In this document: piece by piece, positions 34,336 to 44,700 of the stretch | How positions within the stretch are numbered: position 1 is the first letter of the stretch | How the letters are laid out: each line of letters starts with the position of its first letter | NCBI GenBank assembly: GCA_022496205.1 | Contig: WTXD01000004.1 | Location: 930,001-994,000 of the forward strand | Length of the DNA: 64,000 bases | Reading direction: 5' to 3' | From: Gloeopeniophorella convolvens | Taxonomy: Eukaryota > Basidiomycota > Agaricomycetes > Russulales | Notes under the pieces: generated by a model | What the model was told of the DNA's origin: nothing | Databases searched by the model: none | The model's input: the letters and a program-made list of their open reading frames with translations, nothing else | Position numbers and translations under genes: made by a program

Positions 34336-36383
34336 CTATGCACGCTTGACGAACCATACACTAGACGTCTCTTCTACCGGCTCCCTTTTTCGCGGTTCAC
34401 TTTCCTCGTCGAAGAATATCGCGAACCCGGCGACCTCGCCGTCTCTCACGACGAACTCCACCTGGGCCCACCTGTTCAGCCAGAAGAAGGGCGTCTTGTC
34501 TTTACCATATCCTTGAGGGTAGATCTTACCCACCCGCATCCTATATTGCGTCCCTTTGATGGGTTGCATGAGTGCATGAGTGCTCCATGCGCTGGACCAC
34601 GATGCGACAAGGCGGGTGAGGCGTTCTCCTGGGCACTGGCAGGGGTCGATCGACCGTCAGTCCTCCACCACGGCTCTGCAGACTTCAGACGAGCTTGTTC
34701 CGTCACACAGGGTCAGTGTGCCGTATCCATCGTTGTGGTATGTGCCCGTGAGCTGCGCACGCGGTGGTTCCGGTGCTTGCATCATACACGTGGAAGTTAT
34801 GTTCTCCGGGGGTTTGAGGACAGACTTCGCGAATTGAGTCGTATTCCATATACTAAAGGGTGTTGGGACCGTGAAGGGTAGACGCTCGACGGGAGTAGGG
34901 GTAATAGTGATTAGTGCTGGTTCTGGCAGGGGAGCGTCCGCGAAACCGAACAGCCTTTTGACAATGGTGAAACTGATGTCGGTCATGGGATTCTGCTTGT
35001 TATCAGCGTTCGCGAGCACAACAATACCTACTCCGTCCGAGATAGTGGCAGTGATGACTGCAGAGACTCCTGCTGTGCCTCCGTTGTGCTGTATCATCTA
35101 CAATCGAGAGTCAGCATGTTGGTAAGGCGACCGTTGGTGCGTCCACTTACATCGCGCCCGATGTAGGAGAACCGACTCCATCCCAGCCCATAACCCATAA
35201 TAGAGAAGTCAGGTGAACGACTTCCACCACTGACCACAGCGTGCGCGGATGTCACAACGTCGAATGATGCAGGTGAGATAATTGTCGCATTGGTATCAGG
35301 ATTAGCACCCCCATTGAGGAGGAGCATCTTGACCCAAATGACCTACCCGAGGGCAAGAACTTACCAGCTCCTCCACATTGGACACTACTCCCCCAGGGCC
35401 TGCCACGAGATCAACGTATTCCTCCTTCAGCCAAGAGGGTATGAGGCGACCAAAGGAAGTCCAAGTCTCGGTCGCCTTTCCCGACCGGATGGCCTCGTCC
35501 ATCGAATATGTGGACAGATTCATGCCTAGAGGTTCGAAGATGCGCTCCCTCGCAAAGTCTCTGAAACGCATGCCCGAGTAAAGTGATATAACGTGGGATC
35601 CCACCATAAACATCTGAAAGAAGTCTCAGACCCGGGCGACGACAACAATGTACGGGGCTGACCTGGTTGTTGTACTCGTACTTCTCCCGCAGTTCATACA
35701 AGGGACGCAAGTTCCTCAAGTTCCTCGTCAAGCCTCTGGTACTTTCGTTCCCCATGTAAGAAAGGTCATGTCTGGCATCACACAGATGAGTTTCATATGT
35801 ATGCAGGGAACATGCATGGAACACACCTCGGCATGCCGGAGACGTGAGACAGGATGTCGATCAGACTAGCCTTTTTGCTTGCCCAAGGATCCATGAGCTC
35901 CCAGTCATCCGGAAGGATATCTGCCAGTTTGCTTTCCCAGGTGAGCGACGTCACGCTCGGAGGGAGCGGCGTCGCGTTGCGCCCATGCGCGAAGTCGTCG
36001 ATCAGGATCCCCATTGCGATCGATAGGAAGGCTTTCGAGCATGAGCCGATGTTGAATAATGTCTAGCATCATCATTGGAAACCATGCACCACGATAAGAT
36101 GACAGGACCTACGCACATCTGTAGTCATCCCAGCGCCGTCTTCAGACTTGATGCCCCACGCACCTAGCTCTGTCGGGCCATCTCTACGAACGACAGCGAG
36201 TGTTAGACCTGGGACACCGTAACTGTCGAGAATCTCCTGTATGGCGCGTGTGAACTCAGGCGTGAGGATAGGCTGCGGAACCCTGGAGGGCTGCGAGAGA
36301 GGCGATTGCTGTGCTCCAGAAGCGAAGGCGTAAGGTGCAAGGCTGCTCAGGAGAAAGACGAGGCGGAGACACGTTGACCTCAT
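34336..36383 (-). pseudogene. Beta-lactamase-like serine hydrolase, copy B, probably damaged
   Basis: Paralogue of cop A at 31812-33796, with the same exon plan: signal peptide MRSTCLRLVFLLSSLAPYAF, then VPGLTLAVVRRDGPTELGAW, SxxK in IGSCSKAF, LGMNLSTYSMDEAIRS-type block, YxN in YEYNNQ, HxG in IQHNGGTAGVSAVI, and the end SSVWFVKRA. Two defects are seen. First, the intron that is 61 nt in copy A after VEEL is shrunk here: GT-AG borders allow only 22 nt (35362-35341 region) or 37 nt, both very short and without a clear branch site; reading through gives a stop. Second, an in-frame TGA at 34659-34657 replaces the residue after CRAVVED, and homology continues for about 80 codons beyond it. The catalytic motifs are intact, so a truncated product is possible. 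Confidence 0.65.
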
Positions 36384-37014
36384 CTGGAGCCGTGCAGGGG
36401 TGGCGGATAACAGGATGGACCAGACGGGTGCTCTTCTTATTCTGTGCCCGCTCGAGGAAGCCTACGTATATGGCCCAATGACTGTAGGCGGGCGCCTACT
36501 GCCAGTGACAAAAGCGGCCAGCGCAACGACCCCATCGGTTTGCCATCAGTTATAACAAAGCCCTACCCTGACATGTACGCACTGCCGACAACATTGGGCA
36601 TATCAAGCACAGCGCATCGCGACTACAGCAAACTATGCCCAAGATTCTGGCGGCCCTGCCGAAAGAGGGTGATTCAGGTCCGAGACGGGGAGCAGAAACT
36701 TCATGATGATAAGCGTGCAGACCGCTGAGGAGCGTGCGACCGGCGTTTGGTCAACCGGCGACAACTGGTCACGCGCACGCGCACGTTACACGGCGGCGCT
36801 TTCGAAGCGGTTGTCTGTGACTGGGACATACAGCGCTGGATGGAAGCACAGCGCCGATACAGCGCACAGTTGACGAGGTATATGCGAATGGGAAACTTAT
36901 ATTGTGTACACAGGTAAACTTCTCCGCCATACATCCATCATGCAAGAGACAAAGCGAGGCATAAAAGGGACAGGTTCTAGCTGGTGATCACATCATAGAG
37001 TCGGGAAGAGACGG
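36384..37014. other. Intergenic stretch, nothing recognised
   Basis: About 630 bp between copy B (-) and the end of PHO85 (-). No gene or repeat was recognised. Confidence 0.35.
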
Positions 37015-38453
37015 TCATCGACTACCGTGGGCATACCCAGCAGGGTACTGCCCGAAGGCGCTTTGCTGCTGCTGGGGCTGCGCTTGCTGAGGCTGCGACA
37101 TCTGTGCAATCTGCGGGTTCGAGTACACGACTCCGTTGACGGGCTGTCCAGGGTGCGGGTAGCTGTACTGAGCCGGCGCTGGCGGCGGAGGTATCGGGAC
37201 AGTCTGCTGGGTTGACGGGTAGGGAGCAGGGATCGGATTATTGCCTGTGCCTGTACCACCGGAAGTGAAGTACGGGTGCTGGAGGGCTTCAGCCGCCGTG
37301 ATGCGTTTCGACGGATCGAACTGGAGAAGGCGCTCAAGGAGGTCAATGGCTACGAGAGCAATAATCTGAGTTTCTGGTTCGAGATGTGAGGACGGAGATC
37401 ATACCTTGTGGCGACGCTTTCGGAAGGACTTGTTGGAACGGGATTTTGGGATACCTGGGCCATTGCTTGATTTGGATTTCGGGCTTTGGGCGAACGTTAG
37501 AGCCTCGCGATGACGTAGTGGGCTTCTGGATCGCAAACGTACCGAATCTGTGGCCATCTTGCGAAGGGTCCGCTCATCAGGCGTGCCGATAAGCCGCATG
37601 ATGTGCAGGAGTTGGTCTGCATTATCCCTGCCGCGGAAAAGAGGTACCCCAGAGATCATCTCGGCGAAAATGCACCCGCATGACCAAACATCAATTGAGG
37701 TGCTATACGTTCTGGATCCGAGGAGCACATCCGGAGCTCGGTACCACAAAGTTACAACCTTGGTTGTCGTCAGACGACATCGGTTCAAAGAAGATACCAC
37801 GCACTTCGTTTGAAAAGGTGTTCACAGGGACGCCAAAGGCGCGTGCCAGGCCGAAGTCTCCAAGCTTGAGCTCCCCTTTCCTGTTGATCAGCAAGTTCTG
37901 GGGCTTCAGGTCACGGTGCAGCACCCGATTCTCATGGCAGAAGGCTGTGCCCATGAGGAGTTGGTACATGAAGCTCCGGACGGTATTGGGTTCGAGGGCA
38001 CCGCGGTCGCCATGAGCATCCATGTACTTTTTGAGATCGCGCTCGCAGTACTCAAAGATGAGGACGAGTTTCGTTTCTGTGTGGATAACATCATGAAGGC
38101 GGACGATATTGGTGTGTTTGAGCTCTTTCATGAGCGAGATCTCTCGGATCGCAGTAGACGGGGTGCCCTCTTCGGCATCAAGATGTATTTCCTTTAGTGC
38201 CACAATTTCATTCGTGGTTCTGGAACGACCCTGAATAGAACGAGATGTTTAGATGCCGGCGTGCATGGAAAGGGAGTTGACATACCTTGTACACTGTGGC
38301 GTAAGTTCCTTCGCCTGAGAAGGCGGTCAAGGATCAGTATACTGTTGTGCTTTACAAAATCCGACTACGCGCCTAGCTTCTCGAGCTACCAAACAAGACT
38401 GATTAATGTGGCGGAAGCGGGATGAACTGGGGACTTACCTGAATATAGTTCAT
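37015..38453 (-). CDS. PHO85: Cyclin-dependent kinase PHO85
   Basis: CDK5/Pho85-type serine/threonine kinase; works with several cyclins in phosphate sensing, nutrient and cell-cycle control. The start [20 protein letters not shown] carries the glycine loop, spread over three small exons (38453-38439, 38385-38373, and one ending in VYK). Then [14 protein letters not shown], the PSTAIRE cyclin-binding helix, [20 protein letters not shown], the catalytic loop [37 protein letters not shown] (activation segment) and [18 protein letters not shown]. The 75-residue C-terminal tail is rich in Pro and Gln and is not part of the kinase fold; such tails occur in filamentous fungi. The second intron (38372-38315, 58 nt) starts with GC. 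About 370-380 residues. Divergent from UTP5. Confidence 0.95.
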
Positions 38454-38745
38454 TACAACGTCGTAAGAAAGGCTGTAACAGCTAATGTACAACAGAGATA
38501 GACGGGAAAGCGATGGTCAATCCGGGTTGACAGCGAGGATAGAAGAGGATCCCCGGAGGGCGAGATGGGATGAGCGAGAGACAAGTGCAACTGAACCCGG
38601 CGCGGACGCGCACTTTGAGGGTCGGTGAATAGCGGTGAATGGTCCCAGCGCCATCGGATCGGCCCGGGAAGCTCACAAGTCTCCAGCACGTGACGTCAAT
38701 TTTTGGAGAGCGAGTGAGCACGCTCAACTCTGCAGCGCCCGCTAT
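38454..38745. promoter_or_regulatory. Divergent promoter between PHO85 and UTP5
   Basis: 292 bp between the two start codons. The sequence CACGTGACGTCA at 38687-38698 combines an E-box/CACGTG core with a CRE-like TGACGTCA. CACGTG is the Pho4/Cbf1-type site in fungi, so control by a bHLH factor is a reasonable guess but not shown. Confidence 0.5.
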
Positions 38746-41234
38746 ATGAACCCAATGGCTTCAACACCCTCTAAAAAGCAGAAAAACAAGCCTCCCAAGA
38801 GCCGCCCTGCTACAAAGTCTGCGCTTTTGCAACCTTCAGTGGAGGACACCTCATCTGTCGCCGCCCTCTCAGCCTTCTCTCCGTCCCCGAACCTCTACGC
38901 ATATGTCTCTCTTGCTGTAGACAAGCATCGCCTACGCGTTTACGACACCGCAACAGGGAGAAGCGTCTCCGAATATACTGTTGATGCTGCGCGCGTCACG
39001 GCTTTGTCTTGGGCGTCCTATCCCTCAAAATCTGGAAACGATGCACCAGAATCCGAAGACTCCGCGCCGCGGAAGAAACGGAAGAAACGCGCTTCGCTGG
39101 CTGCACGACCCGAGGCAGAATCGGAGGCAGCGCCGGTGGTTGTACTGGGCCTCTCTACAGGTTCTGTCATCGTGTTCTCTCCATCCCATGCACGTGTTCT
39201 CCGAACTCTGTCTCACCCGTCCAGTACATCACCCATACTCTCCCTGGACTCCTCCATCGATGTGCCAGGCGTCCCGTTGGCTCTTGTAACGTCGTGTGCG
39301 GACAGTTCCATTCGCACCTGGAATGCGCAGTCGGGCGAACTCTTGTCAAGCATCAAGACTGACGACCGCTCTCCTGGGACTTCCCTATCTCTCCGTCCTG
39401 GTTCCGAGCCAGAACACACCTCCTTCCTCCTCGCACATCACAGCATCCGGCTACTTTCTACTCCCTCTGATTCCCCGTTCGCCGCGTCACAAAAGCTCAC
39501 GGAGGAAGCCCGCTTCACAGGCCATGCATCGAGTATCACGGCTCTGCGGTGGCAGCCTGCAGGATCTGAAGGCCAAACCCCACGAATATTTGCTTCTATT
39601 GCTGAGGCAGATCGCCATGTCCAATTATGGGAGATGCCCCAGGTCTCGGGTGCCGAGGGAAAGCTTGTTGCATCTGCTCCTCTAGACTCAGACGCAAGGC
39701 ATATATCTTTCTCTCAGTCGCACGATAACCCCACATTGCTCGTCCTTTCTGCATCCGGTCGCGTTTCAGTGTTCGCACCTTCTGCCGACCTCGCAAGTAC
39801 AAAAACACCCAAAAAGAACAAGGAGAAGGTTGTCACGCTCTCACCAAGATCATCAGCAATGATCTCGTTCAAGCAAAGTACTGCATCTGCACAAGTCGTC
39901 AGCGCCGCTTTTGAGCAGGAGGGTCGAATACGTGTTGCGTGGCTCGCTGGCGGCGTGAAGCCGGTGTTTGATGTCATTGTGGGTGGCTCCTACCTTCCTT
40001 CGCAAGTTCAAGCTGACGATATTCCGGCCAGCAATACCTGGATGAATCAGGCGACTTCGTTCAGGATGTCAGCGTCGTCCACAAGGATGCGAGCGCAGGT
40101 TTGGTGGGCGTAGAGGAGGATGCTATCGTACGCCAGCTCTCGCCTGCGCACCGACCCTCATGACAGATAGTCTTTTCCAGGCCGTTTCCAACAAGCGATA
40201 TACCGAGCCAACTTCTCTTTCCGTCCACAGCGGCGTGGAGATGGCGCAAGATGCGTCCGCGGACGACCTCGCCGACCTCGAGGGCCACCTCAACGTGGAC
40301 CTCGCCGAGCTCTCCCTGGGCCAACGCCTGACCGCCCTTGATCCCTCCGCTGCGCCTGCCGACGCTGAACACTCCGACGAATCCGACGGCGCAGTGCCCC
40401 CCGCCGCGCGCACGCCACGTGCAGCCCAGCCCAGCTCCATCACGCTAACGCGCACGCTCATCCAGGCGCTGCACTCGGCCGACACAAAGCTGCTCGAGAC
40501 GTGTCTCTCGCACAGCGACGCGACGCTCATCACGCAGACGGTCCGCCGCCTCCCGCCGCAGCTCGCGGTGCCGCTCCTCGGCGCGTGCGTGCAGCGGCTC
40601 GGCCGCGCCGCCGCGCCGAGCAGCCAGCGCGCAGCGGTGCTCGTGCGCTGGGTGCGCACCGTACTCGTCGTGCACAGCGGGCACCTCATGACAGTGCGGT
40701 CGCCATTTCTCCCGCTCTAATGAGTGCTAACTTGGCCGCGGATAGATGCCGGACCTCGTCGCGCGCCTCGCCGGCCTGCACGCCACGCTCACTGCGCGTC
40801 TCACGCTGCGCGAATCGCTCCTCTCCCTCTCGGGCCGGCTCGACATGATCCTGCAGCAGGTTGACCTCCGCGCGTCCGCGGCGCCTGCACCGCTGACGCA
40901 CGACGGCAAGAAGGGCAAGGCGCCCCCGGGTGCCCCCGGCGCGCGCGCGCCGCGGCGGTACGTGGAGGGCGAGAGCGACGATGAGGACGTGGATGAGGCG
41001 ATGGACGTCGAGCTCGAGGAGGGCAGCGATGTTGGCAGCATCGAGGACGTCGAGCTAGGTGGCGAGAGCGGACCGGACGACGACGACAGCGACGCGGACG
41101 ACGACGACGAAGAAGAGGACGACGATGAGGACGACGACGACGAGGAGGATAGTGAGGGAGACGAGGGCCCTCAGCTCAATGGGTTCATCGACGACGAGGC
41201 AGAAGAAGACGATGAGGAGAGCGAGAGCGACTAG
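38746..41234 (+). CDS. UTP5: U3 snoRNP protein UTP5 (WDR43)
   Basis: t-UTP/UTP-A component of the small-subunit processome, nucleolar, needed for 18S rRNA maturation and linked to rDNA transcription. Exons 38746-39978, 40032-40127, 40181-40693 and 40746-41234 give about 776 residues. The N-terminal half is a WD40-type propeller (LYAYVSLAVDKHRLRVYDTA, VVVLGLSTGSVIVFSPSHAR, VTSCADSSIRTWNAQSGELL, FTGHASSITALRWQPAGSEG). The C-terminal Utp12 domain is clear (SITLTRTLIQALHSADTKLL, THEN the PQLAVPLLGACVQRLG block). The tail is an acidic run of Asp/Glu over about 80 residues, as in other nucleolar proteins. A second ATG at 38755 has a better context. The intron at 39979-40031 restores the frame into QYLDESGDFVQDV. 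GC content rises sharply in the Utp12 exon. Confidence 0.9.
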
Positions 41235-41701
41235 AGCGATTTACCAAAACTTACGATATGGCAGCACCTGCTGCCACTATCTCGAATGGCTTGTGGTGTA
41301 CTGATTGTATCACATAAGCTCGTTTCTTTTCCCTGAGTGTTTTGCTCGTCTGTCTCGCCACATCATCAGTGATAATCTGCGACATCGACCAAGGAAATGA
41401 CTAGCGTTTGAAAAGGACGCTTCTCACATAGGAGTGGAATGATACAAGCTACCGGCGTGGATATGGTGTCAACAAGGGCGAAGAGTGAAAGATAAGATAC
41501 GTGGATTCTACAGAGATACATAAGATCCGAGATAGGGTATATCGTGCAGTATATATCGAAGTGGGGATATATAAAATACAGATGTCCCAAGCCGAACGAC
41601 GATGCAGATGTGGTGGATAGTATGACAAAGTGAGCGTGTGTGGATGCCAGACTATATTAGATGAGAGAGACGGGCGTGAAACAGAGCGAGTCGGAGAGGC
41701 G
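41235..41701. other. Convergent intergenic stretch, nothing recognised
   Basis: About 470 bp between the convergent ends of UTP5 and the histidine kinase. AT-rich with ATAT-like runs near 41540-41580, consistent with 3' processing signals. No gene recognised. Confidence 0.4.
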
Positions 41702-44700
41702 TTAGTTCTGGTCGCCTTGTGGTGGCGTACCATACATCGTGAGAAGTAAAGCGAGATCGCCTTGCGACGGGTAAGCGAGGTAACTCTGGCGAATCGCTTG
41801 TGACTCACCTTTCTTGAGGGGCTTACTGAAGAACGAGTTCATCCCAGCGCTGAGGCAAAGCATTTTCGTGGAATCTTGACAGTCCGCACTTAATGCAACA
41901 ACTGTATTGGGCTGAAGTTAGGCAAATCTCCCGGAAGGCCTGGGAAAAGTGCGTACTGGGCAGGATCTCGGACAATTTTCGTCGATCTTCAAGTGATCGT
42001 ATCCTCTTCGCAGCCTCAACCCCATCACAGATAGGCATATCTGACGACGACAGATCAGACGAGCACAGTCATTTGCAAGACGACACCTACGGTGGTCGAA
42101 CATGGCGAGACTGAAGTAGCCGGGCTCATGCCGTTCCCATTCTGCGTACGACATGAGAAGAGAAGGCACCAGATACACTGACCACTTGCCTGTGACGGCT
42201 TCCTCCCCGTTGGAGGTGGTGACAACATTCAGATCAAAGCGTTGCAGTTGTTTCACGAGCAACTTTTGAGCAACAGGGTTGTCTGCAATCGATCGTCAGT
42301 GGAGGCGACCATGTGGGTGTTAAATTGCTCACCCTCAGCTATGAGGACATTCCCGTACAGCATACGCTGAGCTTCCGGTGTCTCTTCGACTGTCGAAGCT
42401 GCGGATGAGCCCAAGCCGGCATAAACCTCGAGCGGCAAGTGCTTGATCTCGGCGAGGGCCCGGAGAAGACGGGCCTTTCGAGGTGGTTTCGTCATACGAG
42501 TAACGCCGGGGATAGTATTAGTGAGGACAGGGTGACCTGATATAGCGTCGGTAACCGGGGTGTACAGGTGGATGATCTTTGTGTCCTTGAGCATCGGCAG
42601 TTGCAAAGCTTCCAGCAAGCCAGCTACGCCGTCAGCTGTCGCTTCAACCTGGTGGTCCAAGATGATGCAATCCAGTGGCGAATTGAATGACTCGACAGTA
42701 CGGAGTGATGTTTCGAGGTCTTGCACCGTCAACACGGCGGATACGTCAAAGCTTCGAATACGGTGGTGAGGAAGGAAGTGGTAGCATTAGATGGGGAGTT
42801 GATCAATATCCTTGGCGGGCGCGGCTTGAGCAGGCGGGTGTGCACGCGTTCAATGACCGACAGTGTCTGCCGTGTGTTAGCACTGGATAGAGGTCAAAGA
42901 AATCAGACCAACCTTCTGGGAGTCTTCCGAGGTGAAAATCTTGACAGGGATCGTGAACCAAAACACAGAACCCTTTTCCAACTCAGAGTGTACTCCAATC
43001 ACGCCGCCCATGAGCTTGACCAGCTGCCGACATATTGAAAGACCCAAACCAGTGCCACCAAAGCGACGGGTCGAAGAATTATCAGCCTGTTGGAAGGGTA
43101 TGAAGAGAAGGTCGACGTCGCTTGATGACAAGCCGATTCCGGTATCCCTATTACAGGTTCAGTAAACTCCCAAGCACGCTCGCATCAAGGCTCACTCTAT
43201 CACGAATTTCAGGTTCACGTCGCCCGACTTGTTAGGAAGAACTTCCTTGTCAACGGAGCAGAGGACTTTGACCGATCCGCCTGGTGTAAATTTGACAGCG
43301 TTTCCAATGAGGTTCATCAACACTGAGAAGACGTCAGATTTGAACAGATGAGATTGCCGTGAGCATACCCTGACGGATCCTGGCGTAATCCGCTTCCACC
43401 CCTAAAACCGAGAATTCAGCAAATGTGCTGTGCAACTTGAAGTGCAGAGTGCGTACAAGGTGGAACTTCACGATCAATGTCAAAAGAGAGGTCCAATTTC
43501 TTGGCAGCCGTAGGGAGCAATAGTTCCAAGCAATCCTACACGAGTTTAGAGCCTCCCTCATTCTGCTACGCTTGTGAACTCACAGCGATGATATCTTCGA
43601 CCGAGAATCCCGAGAACTCAAGCTTGAGAGCTAGAACACGAAGTTCAATAGAAAATCCCAGAGGGGACGGCGAAAGTACGAACCGGATGCTTCGAGTTTA
43701 CTGTAGTCGAGAATCGAGTCGATGATCTAGGTGGGGTTAGCGGAGGGATACAGCAGACCCCACAACAAAAATCACCTTCAGCAGAAGCTCACACGACTGC
43801 TTTGCCGTTTGGACTGCATCACGATGAGCCTCAGCAAGAGGGATATGGGCTAGGGTGCCGTACCTATCTCTCGCTGCCCACTATTCAGCTCTGTTCCACT
43901 CAAGATATCGAGTAGGCCATAGAAAGAGCTACTAACGATAAACATACGTCAGATAGGAAGCTGCTAACCATACCTGAATGGGGTGCGAAGTTCATGCGAC
44001 ATCGACGCAAGAAAATTGCTTTTGATCTGCGGATCCATGTCAGAAGAGGGTGGCGCTGACATATCAGAAAGCACGAGAGACCTTCGTCGCCTTCAAAGCA
44101 TCCTCACGACTCTTCCTGGCGTCTTCGAGCGCCTCTCTCTGTGCAGATATCATCTTGAGGTTCTCTTTAGTCCCGGCCTGCACCGAGCGGAAGAGGAGCG
44201 CATTCGCGACGCTGATGTTAGCTTGTTGACATAACAGCGTCAGCAGTGTGATCGTGTTCTGAGAGAACACGTATTTCGAGGCCAAGTACAAGGCGCCGAA
44301 TGTTTGCCCACGATTGCTAAAATTGGCAAGCACACCACAGACCGATACGGGCTCTGGCGTGCTTCTGAGGAGAACCGCGAGTCCGAGGACACGTCATCAT
44401 ACGCGACTCGCTCTTTCGTGTTTAGCGCTGCGAGGGTATCATTAGGTAAGCAAACCAACTTTAAGATTGATACGAACAGTGCTGAATGATGGCCCTCTGC
44501 AGCGGATCGTCGATAGCCCGAACAGATACGGGATTCCTTCACGGAGTCAGTACCAGCCGAGAGCTATCACCTTGCCCAACGTACTCGTGGACTATGCAGG
44601 GGCCTGGCGGCACCATACTGGTCGCGACCTTGTACTCTCCACCCGTACCTGTAATGACGATACAGGAGCTCTGTGCCCCAGACGTTTCTGTCGGAGGATC

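Noticed and set aside
39970..40035. Apparent frameshift in UTP5 between FDVI and YLDESGDF
   Set aside because: A 53-nt GT-AG intron (39979-40031) with a CTGAC branch site joins the two in frame.
44430..44560. Apparent second frame break in the GAF domain of the histidine kinase
   Set aside because: Introns with donors at GA|GTACGT and T|GTTCGT give a continuous NPVSVRAIDDPLQ then HSLNTKERV reading.
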